DNA of 64,000 bases from Isochrysis galbana (GCA_018136815.1 CM030935.1:1546204-1610203), one strand, 5' to 3'. Counted from the first letter of the stretch, positions 40,370-51,949 are shown. Program-made: numbers and translations. Notes: generated from the sequence alone by a model not told the origin.

Positions 40370-40904
40370 GAGCTATCTGCCCATAATTTGAACGTATATC
40401 TACATTCTTTTACTTACCCCCAACGCAATACACACAGACACAGACACAGACACACGTTGGGCCGTCGGACCAGCAGTACAAAAATGAGTCGCCGGGACAT
40501 CACACCGCCAATCAACCGCCGATACCGGTGAATCCAGCCCCAAATACATGTACAAAACAAGGCAGCGTCCAGCCTGTGCCATATCTCGAAGAATAACGCG
40601 CGCCACGGCCACGGCCTAAATTTTGCAGGCGTTGTGGGCACGCGTGAGCGCCAAAGAGCCAACCCCGCAGGGAGGCCATTGGCGATCGCGCATGCTGAAT
40701 ATCGAGGGCTGGGAGCACTTTACCAACCAAAACACGATCGATCACGCGCGATCTACCCCCTCCAAGGACGCCCGTACCCCCCACCAGCACTGGCCGCCTT
40801 CACATCGCAAGCCACTTGCCAAAAGGCAGGGGCCGAGGATGATTGTGCAGGCCCACCCAGGGGGTGTCTGTGATGGGAGGGAGGGGGGCGCGAGGCCCCC
40901 ATTT
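40370..40904. other. Intergenic, no gene seen
   Basis: A CACAGA repeat lies at 40434-40455. No recognisable gene between the transposase fragments and repeat B copy 2. Confidence 0.5.
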
Positions 40905-41190
40905 TATAAAAACATCTAAAGATTCTAGGCTAACACCTGCTTGATCTGCGTTTTTTCTTCCTCACCGCCGACATCGCCCTTGTTTCCCCTCGCTCCACCT
41001 CGTCCCTTTCTTCTTTCTTCCCCCCCCTTCGCATTCCTGTTTGTTCGGTATCCGGGGTCCGGGTCCGGCCCAGGTGCACTACCGTGGGCCTCATTCAGAG
41101 TGTGGTCTCCAGGCAGGCCTTTTGAGAGTCTGCTTTGGACTCTCTTCGAGAGTGGCCGTGGGTTGGTGGCTTCTCTTTCTCTTGCGTGGG
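40905..41190 (-). repeat. Repeat family B, copy 2 (inverted)
   Basis: Reverse-complement match to 12360-12640 with the same landmark order, ending AGAATCTTTAGATGTTTTTA on the minus strand. Just upstream on the minus strand (41226-41211) sits a small hairpin CTACTT-TTAT-AAGTAG, which may be its head. Confidence 0.75.
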
Positions 41191-41264
41191 AGGTGGGTAT
41201 TGTTTGACCCCTACTTATAAAAGTAGGTTGCGAGCCCCCCCTCCGTGGCGACCAATCATAAGAT

Positions 41265-41524
41265 TACTGGGAGGAGAGGTTTGAGCAACGGGCTGGCTAG
41301 CGAGGGCCAGGGCGTGTGATCCAGGATCCAGTCTTCTGGGCGTGCCTGCCCAAGAGGGCTCTAGGTCATGTGGTGTATGTAAGTGCTGGGCCTGCATGCC
41401 ATGAGGTAGCTGTCAGGAGGGTGGGGGTGGGTGGTATGGGTGGTTCATACCCCACAGCGTGGGAGGAATGGAGAGGAGAGGGGCTCGTGCCTCCCCAATG
41501 AGTGGTCCAAGTGTAAATTTAGTT
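41265..41524 (-). mobile_element. Structured retroposon, diverged 5' portion (inverted)
   Basis: Minus-strand start AACTAAATTTACACTTGGAC, then GGCACGAGCCCC, GAACCACCC, and CCAGCCCGTTGCTC about 250 bases in. These match, in order, the first third of the full copies. It is clearly older than copies 2 and 3. The 3' part is not visible and repeat B copy 2 follows. Confidence 0.7.
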
Positions 41525-41728
41525 GCGGCACGCCATATCACCACCACAATTCACAATGACACATGACGGACACACTAACACACACGGCACATACATGAGG
41601 ACATGGAGTGGGGCACACAACAACTCTCTCTTCTCTATCGGCAAGCACGCGTCACACCCATGTGACTGCACAGCAACACGTCCCGTACCAACAGACTCCT
41701 GAAAGCAAGGACGTTCGCAAAGAAAACT

Positions 41729-44064
41729 TCAGGTCAACCCAGTTAGATGCGTCTTGAGCCTCACTTTGTTGGCCTCCCGCGGGCGGGCGGTGGTTTCGGC
41801 CAAGCCTGCGCTGTTGCCATGCTCATCTAGTAAAAACAGTGCCTCCTCAGCGATGGGCGCCCACTCGTGCGATAGCGAGAAGGGCCGGCCGCTTTGCGAG
41901 CCGACCCCGATCAGGAGCGCACCAAGCCGGCGGCCCTGCTCAACCCAGTCTGGCACCCGACGTTCAATGGTGTTGTGCAGTAGCTTGAATATGGGCACCG
42001 GGGGTCCGCCGGACGATGTACGTACAGGCGACAGGTCGATACTGCGCCGGCATTGGGCAGTGATGGGGAAGAGAGGTTGATGAGCACCGGGGGCCATGGT
42101 TACGCGGGGCGCGATGGCGAGCGCCAGGCGGGCAACAATGCGCCAGGAGGCTCCTTTGGCGAGCACTTCCGTCTCCCATGGCGCCGAGGGCAACCCCAAT
42201 CCCGCGGTCCACCCACCATCCTGACGGTCGGTTCCAAGGCTATAGACAGGGCGATCAGCGGGGGGCATCAGCGCAAGCCTACCTGTCCAAGTGGAAGGTT
42301 GCCAGCCGGTATGTGGCCTCTGGCCCGTGCGGCCTACCCGACTGAGAGGTGGCGCGGTAGCCGCCGTTGGTGTACTCCCGCACGACCGTTTCCATATCCC
42401 CGGCCGCCAGTCCGACCACCACCCTCGCGATCGATCGTCGGTCGTCGGGCGTAAGCCGGCCTACCATCCCATAGTCAATGAGTCCGAGCCGGCCGTCAGG
42501 TAGCAGCAGCACGTTGCCCGGGTGCGGGTCGCAATTGTACACGCCATCGAGGAGCATCTGCACACCGTGGACTCGGACAAGCGTCCGGAGCGCCCGCGAC
42601 ACGTCGGGCCGACCGCCGGCCGTGCGCGCGCGGAGCAGGGCGGCCTCTGTAGTCGCAGGGTCGTACGGCGGCGGTGGCCGGATGGCTCCGAAGCTGAGGC
42701 TCGAAATGAGCTGGGCGAAAGCATGACTGAGGGGGTAGAGCACGTACAGCATGAGAGACGCGGCTAGTTGTGAGACCGTCTCGATCGTCCGACGGCGTAA
42801 CGCCACTACTGAACGCACGACCGGTGCGGCGGCGGTGGCGGTGGCCAGAACGGTGCCGACATCGAGCAGGCTGCTTCCCCATAGCCCGTCAAACTCTGAG
42901 GTTGCTTCCGACAGACGGGCGGAGGCGGGCAGTCACGAGGGGAGATGACAAATGGCATGCTGAAGGCGGGAGTCTGGGGCCACGTGGTCTCATGGTAGAC
43001 ACTAGCTTGTGCTCCTTTGCGAAAGTTACTGACAGTCCGAGAGGTGACTGCCCTGCCCGCGTCTCAATGTCAAAGCTGGCCGTCGCCTCCACCGAGGACC
43101 ATCTCCAGAGTTCTGAGGCCCTAACAGATCCAAGCCCCAGAGCTAGAAGCACACGTCATTATGTTCGTGTTACCCTCATCCAAGCACAAAGCTCACCTTC
43201 TGCTTCGTTTCCCCTCAAAAAATGCGAATGAATCCTGGCCATCATGGCCTTCCGGAGAGCCGGAGCGCCCCCCTCGATCCCAAGAGCCTCGGCCAAGTCG
43301 TTCTGCTCGGCTTCAATCGCCGCAGCTAGTGAGACACCCGGAATGAATTCCATGCCCAGCACGTGCTCTGTTGCCAGCCGGTCGTCCGGTAGGGATGGCA
43401 CGCGGACTAGCAGAGGCTCGAACCCCCGGGCGCGCATGTTGGCAGACACCTGGTGGGCGGGCACTCAGGATTCAGTCTCGTTCCCCTTCCACGGCGCATC
43501 GGTTTGGCGCCAGAGGCGGGCGGGCGACGGTGGCTAGCAAAGGACCAAAGCGGGGCTGCCGCTAGCAAAGGAGGCTGGTAGCAGTAGGGGACACGTGCCC
43601 TGGCTAGGCACCTCCCGCAGGTTGGCGGCCTCGAGCCGGAAGTCTAGCTCGCGAGCGTGGCGCTCGCGGAGGCTTCGAATCAGTGGGACGTTGTCCGGGA
43701 AGAGCCAGCGGGTGATGACCTCCAGGTTGGAGAAGTCAGCGTCGTAGAGCCGGGCGACCTCAGGGTACTGCACCTTGACGATGCACAGCGTCCCATCGCG
43801 CAGCGTGGCGCGGTGGGCCTGCGCAATGGAGGCGGCCCCAACGGGTGCCGGGTCGAACCACTCGAATAGCGCGTCCATCGGCAGCCCGACTGACGTCTCG
43901 ATAATCGCCGACACCTCGGCCAGCGAGCGCGGGGGCACCCCGTCCTGCAGCGGCCGTAACGCGCGTACGTAAGAGTCCTGCAGCACCCCCGCGCCAACGG
44001 TCGAGGCCACCTGCCCTAGCAAAGATTTATGTTCTAGCTTGGCCTTCGGCTCCTCTTCATCCAT
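41729..44064 (-). CDS. ABC1/UbiB (ADCK-type) atypical kinase, at least four exons
   Basis: Atypical protein-kinase-like ATPase of the UbiB/ADCK family (plastid or mitochondrial lipid and quinone homeostasis). Exon A is 44064-43612: YVRALRPLQDGVPP, then the Ala-rich loop APVGAASIAQAHRA and the VAIK-type CIVKVQYP. Exon B is 43449-43197 (TEHVLGMEFIPGVSL). Exon C is about 42571-42338, with catalytic CDPHPGNVLLL and LGLIDYGMVGRL (DYG in place of DFG). The last exon lies within about 42270-41729 (PIFKLLHNTIERRVPDW); its acceptor is unresolved. Donors GTGCCT, GTGAGC and GTAGGC support the splicing. The region that should hold the family KxGQ motif reads HKSLLGQVAST, with no Lys three residues before Gln, and little protein precedes it. 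A missing upstream exon is possible. The start is therefore uncertain. Confidence 0.82.
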
Positions 44065-44286
44065 TGGGCCAATGTTTCGCTACTGATCCTCTCACTCAAT
44101 TAACACAATAAACAATGTCAGGCACAACCACACCGCCACTCCACATTCCATGACACCATTCTTGTACAGTACACAGTACAAGTCTCAATCGGCCAGCTCC
44201 TCTGCTTTGAGCTTACAAGAGCCTTCAACGGCCTAGGTGCGTGCCTCATACTGAGCCACGCTTGTCACATTTCACACAAGGCCGAC

Positions 44287-45782
44287 TCACTTCTTGTTTG
44301 CCTTGTAGCGTGACTCTTCTTCATAATATTGCGGGAAGCCAACCAACCGCTGCAACTCCTCAAACGGAAGCCCAAACTGCTCCCGAGTGGCCCTCGCCTC
44401 ATCGCCATCCGATTTGAGGGCGTGAAGCGATGCTCGCATACCCACAATAGCTGGATTGAGAGTGGCGAACGGGTAGGCAGCCAGAGTGAAGCCGATGCGC
44501 TCCAATTCGGCCGGTGACAGTATCTGCGAGGCAGTTGACGAAAGGGTCAGTGGCAAACAAGACTCCCGGCGGCTGCCAGATCTACACGGTTGGAGAGAAA
44601 GGACGTCATCAGACAAACTCAGTGGTGATTGAGCCGCGCACATACGTGGACATGACCAGAGTGGCACGTGTGCCATGGCCTTTGACGCTCTACTCACGTA
44701 CCGGCGTGAGGCCGCCCTCTAGAAGATTGGCCATCTTTATCCCAGGCACTCCATTGCAATAGGTCTGCATCTCCTCCCGGGAGCGAGGTGCCTCGAGAAA
44801 CGTGACGTCCGCACCCACCTCAGCAAATGCAATACATCGCCTCAGAGCTTCATCCATGCCGTCAGTCGCCCGTGCGTCCGTTCTTGCGACAATAACAATG
44901 GCCGAGTTAGAGTCCTCAGAGGCTTCACGCGCAGCATCAACTGCAGCTTTGACACGAGAAACCGCCTCGTCGAATGGCACCACCGCCTTGTCGCGGGTGT
45001 GCCCACATCGCTTGGGAGACACCTGCAGAATGCATGGGCGTAGAGAGAGAAGCCGTGGATGAGGGGGCTTGCACGGCGACCGGAGGCCGAGCTCCAACTG
45101 GCGGACATTTTGGTTGTGGGCGGCTAGGGTATGGGGGTATGGGCTGGACCCAGCGCTACATCGTGGATTTGTCGCGCTACCACTCGGAGGGGCAGTTGTG
45201 CTGGCTTTGCGAGAGCCTACCTGATCTTCAATCATGATTCCGGCCAAGCCCGCGCGCGCATACGCAGTAACAGTGCGCTTGGCGTTGACGGCATTTCCGT
45301 ACCCGGTGTCCCCATCGCCAATACACGGGATCTTACGCTCAGTGGACTCGAGGGCCTCGACTACCGAGCGCATCGTGTCTCTCATCTGCACATTCAATTC
45401 AGCCGGGTTAGCAAGCAGTCTTAGCAGACAGGCGAGGTCATGTCACCGGCTTGAGCGCCGTCCGCGGATACCCGCATGGCCAGGGCTTAACGCGCGGGAG
45501 CGTGTGTGCGTAAGAAATGGGAAGGGAGAATGCGTCGTCCAGAGAGACAGTGAGACAGAAGCAGGGAGAGGGAGGGAGATCGGTGCGGATACGGACCTCA
45601 CCAAAAGAGACCAGCCCCGTGTCGGGAAGGCCCTTGGCGGCGGCGGCGCCAAAGCCGGAGACGAACGTGAGGGGAAAGCCGGCCTCCTCCACGAGCCTTG
45701 CCGACAGTGCGTCGTAGCAGCATGGCATCTGCACCAGCCTGCCGGCGCCTAGCAGTTGCCGCAACCGACGTGCCGCCGCCAT
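44287..45782 (-). CDS. Isocitrate lyase/PEP mutase superfamily enzyme (petal-death/carboxyphosphonoenolpyruvate mutase-like)
   Basis: Four exons, all in phase 0: 45782-45597, 45385-45221, 45022-44702 and 44523-44287, giving 302 aa, normal for the family. Joined motifs are continuous across junctions (SFGE to MRDTM, MIEDQ to VSPKRCGH, GGLTP to ILSPAEL). Key features are MPCCYDALSARLVEEAG near the start, the metal-binding IGDGDTGYGN, and the catalytic-loop KRCGH in the K-x-x-G-H position. IVARTDARA and FLEAPRS follow. Members cleave or rearrange 2-methylisocitrate, oxaloacetate or phosphonopyruvate-type substrates. The closest resemblance is to plant petal-death-like lyases, so C-C lyase chemistry is likely, with substrate unknown. 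The first donor is GTCCGT, weaker than the rest. It diverges from DCAF7. Confidence 0.9.
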
Positions 45783-46417
45783 CACTCTCTGCCCGCCTCG
45801 CCAACGACTCACGTCTTCACGGGGAAGAAGCAGCTGTTCACATGAGTATCCATGAGTATTCATAGGAAGGATAGAGTACCGCGGTGTCAGACGATACAAT
45901 CGAACGTCGCCGATCGCCCTCGGCGGGTGGTAGAGGGTTCTTTTGTAGAGAGGGGGCGCTCCCGCCTCCCCCCACCAAAAGTTGGTGGACCACCCGTCCC
46001 CCGTCTCGCTTCTTCCCCCACCCTCTCTCTCTCCTCTCCCTCGCTCTCTTCTCCTCCCTCCCTCCCTCCCGCCTTTCCCCTCTCTCTCTCTCCTCTTCCC
46101 CCCCCCCCCCTCTCGGTCTCTCGGTCTCTCTCTCTCTCGCCCTCGCTCTCGGTCTCCCCCTCCCTCTCCCTCCCGCTACACCCTCTTTTTCTTCTGTCCC
46201 CCGCCTTTTCTTCTGGATTTCTCGGTTCCCTCCGCCCCCCCCTCGCTCGCCCCCCCGCCCCCCCTCTCTGCGCCACTCTACCCCCCGCCCCCCCCCCCGG
46301 CCACTCACTCCTGCTGTGCGGGCGCAGCCTGCTGCCCTCGCCCCCCTCCACCCTCCCCCTGCCTCCTCTCTGCCGTCGCTCGCCCGCTCCCTTGTTTCCG
46401 GGCGGACTGGCCGCTCG
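45783..46417. promoter_or_regulatory. Divergent intergenic region with long CT-rich leader
   Basis: About 630 bases between the lyase (-) and DCAF7 (+). From about 45955 to 46385 the plus strand is almost purely pyrimidine (CTCTCT and C-runs), ending just before the DCAF7 ATG. Open frames through it are compositional. Shared promoter inferred. Confidence 0.45.
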
Positions 46418-47637
46418 ATGGCACAACCGCCGTCGCAGTCCTCCTCCAAGCGCAAGGAGATCTACACGTACACCGCGCCATGGCTCATGTACGGCATGAA
46501 CTGGAGTGTACGCGCAGACCACCGCTTCCGCCTCGCGGTCGGATCCTTTGAGGAGGAATACTCGAATTCGGTGCGCATCATCCAGCTTGACGACGAGACT
46601 CACCAATTCAATGAGATCGGCAAATTCGAGCACCCTTACCCTGCCACCAAGATCATGTGGATGCCAGACCCGAATGGCGCGAGGCGGGACATGCTTGCGA
46701 CCACAGGAGACTACCTGCGGCTGTGGAATGTGGTTGACAACAAGAGCGTGCGATTGGAGGGGCTATTGAACAATGTGAGGCGAGGCCCGCTTGGGAACGT
46801 TGCGCCAGAGCACCACCCATTGGAACGGCGAGACACGGTATAGTAAGCGCCAATGACTTCACTGCTTCACCCTTCAACCCATACAGAACAAGAATACTGA
46901 ATTTTGTGCGCCGCTCACTTCCTTCGACTGGAACGAAACTGACCCCAACATTATTGGAACCTCTTCAATCGACACGACCTGCACTATCTGGGTAAGTCGC
47001 CCTTGGGGCGAAGCCATGGCGTTCACGAGCGTTCTCATGCCACACGGTGTTCACCCAGTTCTATGCACGTGCCCCGTAGGATGTGACCAAGATGCAAGCC
47101 AAGACACAGCTCATTGCCCATGATAAAGAGGTCTACGACCTAGCATTCGCTGCTGGAGTGCATGTGTTTGCATCGGTTGGCGCAGATGGCTCCGTTCGCA
47201 TGTTCGACCTACGTTCTCTTGAGCACAGCACCATCATCTACGAGTCGAATGATGTGAAGGGTGGTTTGCCTTTGCCTCTAATTCGCCTGGGATGGAACAA
47301 CCAGGATCCTAATTACCTTGCGACATTTTCCATGGACTCGAACAAGGTGATCATCCTTGACATCCGGGTGCCGTCGATCCCAGCTGCGACCCTTTCTGGA
47401 CACTCTCAGTGTGTGAACGCCATCTCTTGGGCACCTCACTCGAGCCGCCACATCTGCACCGCGGGCGATGACAACCAGGCTCTCATCTGGGATCTGAGTA
47501 CTATGCCGCGTCGGGTCGAAGACCCGATCCTTGCCTATTATGCGGAGTCGGAGGTGAACCAGCTCCAATGGTCGAAGACCCAGCCGGACTGGGTCGCAAT
47601 TTGTTTCGATAAAAAGCTGCAAATACTAAGGGTCTAA
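46418..47637 (+). CDS. DCAF7: DCAF7/WDR68 (TTG1/LWD-type) WD40 protein
   Basis: Three exons (46418-46774, 46887-46991, 47080-47637), all phase 0 with GT-AG introns, giving 339 aa. The animal protein is about 342 aa. [20 protein letters not shown] is the conserved start. [20 protein letters not shown] is exon 2, and the junction TIW-DVTKM leads into [12 protein letters not shown], nearly as in the human protein. Later repeats carry [18 protein letters not shown] and [18 protein letters not shown] seven-bladed scaffold, it binds DYRK-type kinases and CRL4 in animals and works in clock or pigment regulation in plants. The ATG at 46418 is chosen because upstream frame is only CT-rich leader. Confidence 0.95.
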
Positions 47638-49675
47638 AATGTTGTGGATGGGGCGCGATGCATGGTTCTTCATTACATTCTCGACGCAAGCCAAATGTAT
47701 TGCACGCCTGTCGGCTCTCTGAAGACTGGCATGCTACCTTTCTGGACCGGCGACTACTGAAATGCACAAGTTTCGAGACCTTCCTGTACAAGGACCGGCG
47801 CGGACCACGAACGCGGCGGCAGCATTATCTCGCGGTGTTCATTCAAGCACCCGAGAGGAGTACTGCCACGGCATCGAAGTTAACTCAACTCACTGCCAAT
47901 GCGGATCCCGCTGAATGACGTGAAGTCACACTCTGCGTGGCAGCTTGATGGGAGGAAGTGGTCGCAACTTCGGGAAAATCAAGTATCCGAGAGGAATACT
48001 CCCACGGCGTCGAAGTGCACTCAACTCGTTGCCAATGCAGACCAACCTGAGTCACGTGAAGTCACACTCAGCGTGGCAGTCTGATGGGAGTTAGTGGCTG
48101 CAATTTCGGGAAGTGCTGAGGTATCATCCATTAACGGTTGCGTTCATATGCCACCATGCGGGGACGACGAAAGGCAGCATGCCCAATCCGCGTCGTTGCA
48201 TGTCACAGGTGTAGCGGCTATGGTAGGGCTACATCAAATTTTGGCTTTGGTACGACTGCATCCCTCTACGATGCATGTGATGACGCTTGTGATCGCAACG
48301 AGCTTGTGCTCTTGGGGAGATTAACACACGGTGATATAAACCGTATCAGCCACCTCCTTTTCCAGTATGGTTTTTTTCAAGCTGTTGCGCGGCGGGTCTT
48401 GAGTCTTGATGGTTTGGTGGCCGCATTGGTCCCGCCATTGAGGGCTTCAGCCTTGTGTCGAGGGGGTGTTCAAGGTTGGGGGAATGGTCGTGAGCGATGG
48501 TCAGGGGTGATTGTTGGGCCGTGCTGCTTAGCGCACTAGCTGAATGCACCTCATGTGCACGGTATGGGCTTTCGCACTCTCGCTTCTAGTGCTTGCATAC
48601 CAACGTGGGTGTTACGGTGAGTGAAGTAGCACATGTCAAATGTGCGTTACCGCCGTTGTTGTGGTGATTGTGAGTTCGCTGCGGCCGGCGAGCAAGGACG
48701 TGAGTGTGTTGCGGGCATGGGGCTAAACCCCTTTCCCCTTTCATCCACTGTGGTAGAACTGCCACCCAAAGACACGTTCAAATCGTAATCTTAAATTTAA
48801 ATCATTAACATTGGCCGCTTGGTCTTGGTGCATTATTGTTATTGGTCATTGTGGCAATCATTTGTCATTGCCAATTTTAATCTGCTAAATTGCTCTAGCA
48901 CAAAGGACAAAGGCTGCGACCTCCGGTTCTCGGTTGTGTTTTTTGACCGATATGCAGCCGATATTCCCATGAAGAGGGTATAACGCATAACTTTTGAAAC
49001 AACTATCAGCAAACTGATAGGGTCATGGAGCGCGCGCCGCCTCCCTGCCCCCCGCTGCCGCCGCCGCTCGCCGCGCTCGACGAAGTGTGAAGTATTGATG
49101 GAACTCCGCACTCCGCAAATACCATGTATGGCTCTATCAAGAGCGCCACAACGTGAGAGACCGTGAACTCGAGGATGCGCTGGAAGCACCTCAGGTTCGG
49201 TTGTTTTCTGGGAACATATTCGATATTCGGGTGGTGCACCGGGGACTTTTGATGGCCCGCACCTTACACCTTACACGCAACAACATACAACTTTCTTCCT
49301 CCCGTGGCCCTTGCCCTTGGACGACGGGTAGCAGTGTGGCGACCGTTAGGAGCTGCTCAGGTGAGGCCAGCTCAGCCCCAGCCTCCTCTGCCCCTGTGTT
49401 TGTAAAATAATTAGTATCAACAAGGTGCTTAGAAGACTGAAGACTTGCCCGAGCACGACTTGTGACTTGTAAGAGAGCACACGCATCATCCAACAATGAC
49501 AGGTGATGGTGCTATCAGAGCAAGCGAGATTCGCCACGAAAGATAGACACTCGATGTAAGGCACTGCTGCCGTGATGGAGCGCGCTACATTCGCGGTGAT
49601 GCAGCTGCAGGAATCCACGCAACCAGCAGGCAATAACAATGTGCTGTGGCCGCTGTGGCTACGCCTTCAAGGTGA
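47638..49675. other. Intergenic; no gene recognised
   Basis: About 2 kb between the 3' ends of DCAF7 (+) and uS10 (-). Apart from the 136-bp tandem duplication at 47851-48116 I see no conserved gene or RNA. Open frames have no recognisable domains. Confidence 0.5.
47851..48116 (+). repeat. Tandem duplication, period 136 bp
   Basis: Copy 1 begins CCGAGAGGAGTACTGCCACG (47851) and copy 2 CCGAGAGGAATACTCCCACG (47987). Both continue through CAACTC, TGCCAATGC, GTGAAGTCACACTC, GCGTGGCAG and TTCGGGAA. They differ by scattered substitutions and small indels. Confidence 0.9.
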
Positions 49676-50162
49676 CTACTCAATGTCAGCAATGGTGACC
49701 TCAACCTCGACACCCGGCTCGATGGAAATCGTAGTGATCTGCTTTACGATCTCCGAGGGAGAATGAAGATCGATGATGCGCTTATGGATCCGCATCTCAT
49801 AGCGGTCCCACGTGTTGGTACCTTCACCGCAAGGGGACTTGCGTGTTGTGATGCGCAGAACCTTCGTCGGGAGGCGGACAGGGCCCTTGACCTTGAGGCG
49901 CTTTTCCTTGGCGCCCTTAATGAGATCAGAGCAGACTGCGATACAAATAGGGCAAATTGCGTTGTGATATGATGGTCTGAACCAGACATGGCTGAGGAGG
50001 GTGGCCTCAAAGCTTGCAAACAGAGGGCGGGGGGAAGGGGAAACGCCACTCCGTGGGCCGTAGCGCACCCTTCTCGAGGTTTTTGACGTTGCGCGACGTA
50101 AGGATGATACGAATGCGATGGATCTTAACGTTGGCATCGTCCTCGAATTGCTTGGCCTTCAT
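49676..50162 (-). CDS. RPS20: 40S ribosomal protein uS10 (RPS20)
   Basis: Small-subunit ribosomal protein. Exon 50162-50069 ([20 protein letters not shown], then [11 protein letters not shown]), a 133-bp intron in phase 1, and exon 49935-49676, for 117 aa (human has 119). The split codon G|TC restores Val in [15 protein letters not shown]. Later motifs are [38 protein letters not shown] and the end [14 protein letters not shown], essentially invariant in eukaryotes. An AG acceptor-like site precedes the coding start (CTGTCTGCAG, about 50175), so a further 5' exon with the true start is possible. It diverges from the FKBP gene. Confidence 0.95.
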
Positions 50163-50828
50163 GGCCGCGGCATCCTGCAGACAGAATCAGGTGACCCGCT
50201 CAGTTGCGCTGCTCAGTTGCGCTGCTACTGATCTGCAGGGATCAGCAGGGGCGCTTTGCGCACGAGCGGTGCGCTGGCGGTGAGCACGGTGCAGTCCAGC
50301 GCCTCACTTAAGAACCCGCCCGCGCCACTCGCTCCGTGCGGGAGAGCTTCACTCTGCCGGTGGCGGGAGAGATGGGCAGCGCGTGCACACCTCGACTGAC
50401 GCCATGGCTTCTCTGCTTCCACGCGGTCGCGAGGGCGCAGCGCGGGCGCGATACCGAAGGGGAGCATGTGCACAATCTGTCGCCTTTTACAAGTAGGAGC
50501 AGATCCCTTCTTTTACTGATAGAAAGCTTGCCCCATTGACGACCCCGAGAGGATCAGAGCCTCCCAGCTGATTGAGGCTCTCTCTCTCTCTCTTCGCGCT
50601 CTCGCCCCCTCCCCACTCTCTCTCCTATTCCTCGTCTTTTCTTCTCTCTTCCCAGCTCCCCTTCACCTCCCCCTCCGTACGACATCTCTTCCCGTCTCTT
50701 TGGTCTTCCTCTGTGCACGGGGTGTGTTCCATCGTAAATCTGCCTTATCTCTTTGTTCTCGTACCCGCAGGGGGCACCTCGAGCGAGCTGCGTGCTCTCC
50801 TCCTCCCTCGCATAACGAGACCCGAGCA
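50163..50828. promoter_or_regulatory. Divergent intergenic region, CT-rich leader before FKBP
   Basis: Between uS10 (-) and FKBP (+). The last roughly 260 bases (50570-50828) are pyrimidine-rich on the plus strand, like the leader of DCAF7. Shared promoter inferred from position. Confidence 0.45.
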
Positions 50829-51949
50829 ATGTCGGCACTCCAGCTGCTCTCTCTTCCCCTAGGAGCACTTCAGACGCCGCCGGCGCTGGCAACGAAGGCT
50901 GGCCAGCTGACCATTCCACTCGCCCGCACTGCCGCCGCCCTCTCGCCTTGGGCGCTCTCGTCCACCACCTCGGCCGACGTGTGGGAGGAGCTCAACCGGC
51001 CACCAATTGAGTTCACGCCAGACTTCACTGTCACGCCCGTCGGCTGGGCGATCGTCGCTCTGTACATCGGCTGGTTCTCGTGGTCTATATTCCGTCCGCC
51101 TAGTGAGGCAGAGACGCTCGCGTACGAGCGGCAGGCCGCCGAGGCGGCAGAGCAGGCTGCTGCTGCTGGAGAGTTCCTCCAGACGGCCGCCAATGAAGAA
51201 GGGGCGACCAAGACTCTATCCGGGCTGGTGTACAAGGAGATCACGCCGGGAACCGGCAATGCGCCCACGCTGGATGATACTGTCGTGGTGCACTACACAG
51301 GCAAGCTCGTCAATGGAAGTGTCTTTGACTCATCGTACGCCCGCCGCCTCCCTCTCTCCAAGGAGAGGACTTAATCATTGCTTCCCATTGTCTTGCCATC
51401 TTCGTGTTTGCTTTTCTTTTGACCCGCATCGCCTCCTCCATCAGTTACAAGCGCGAAAAGCCAGCCGAGTTCAAGCTCAAGCAAGTCATTCGCGGCTGGG
51501 GTGAAGGACTGCAGCTGATGAAGGTCGGAGGAAAAGGTAACGCCGCTTGATGGAAGGCGTATGAGTGGATGGCAGCAAATAGAAAGATGGTTTTGGAATG
51601 CTAGACAAGTCGCACAGTCCGCGCACGCAGCTGGAAATCTTCATGAGCCTTGACACCTGCCTATGCCATCATAACGCAACATCATCTGGGAGCATGTCCC
51701 GGCGGCTGCATCCGGGCACCCCTGCAAACTTGCCCAAAGACAAGAGGGCCCTTATTTAGGGAGAGCCCACAAGAGTCATCCGAACCTTGCTTCCATGTTG
51801 AATTCTCCATAGGTTTGCTGACCATTCCTGCGGACTTGGCTTATGGACCTGCTGGCATACCACCAACGATCCCCGGCAACGCTGCGTTGCAATTCGAAGT
51901 TGAACTACTCGAAATTAAGGCCGACACAGGTTTTAAGCTTCCCTTTTAG
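50829..51949 (+). CDS. Membrane-anchored FKBP-type peptidyl-prolyl isomerase
   Basis: Three exons (50829-51334, 51445-51536, 51813-51949), 244 aa. Junction codons are rebuilt correctly: FDSS-YKREKPAEFKL and VGGKG-LLTIPADLAYG. The FKBP domain (about 130-235) shows VVVHYTGKL, FDSSY, FKLKQVIRGWGEGLQLMKVG and AYGPAGIPPTIPGNAALQFE, so the rotamase pocket (Tyr, Phe, Asp, Val-Ile, Trp) is present. Before it lie a presequence-like start (residues 1-45), a transmembrane helix (VTPVGWAIVALYIGWFSWSI, about 68-87) and an Ala/Glu-rich coiled segment. The second splice donor is GTAACG. The location is probably a plastid or other organelle membrane, which is inference. Confidence 0.93.

Noticed and set aside
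45884-46417. Ser/Leu/Pro-rich N-terminal extension of DCAF7.
   Set aside because: CT-rich leader sequence; the conserved protein starts at 46418 and has normal length from there.
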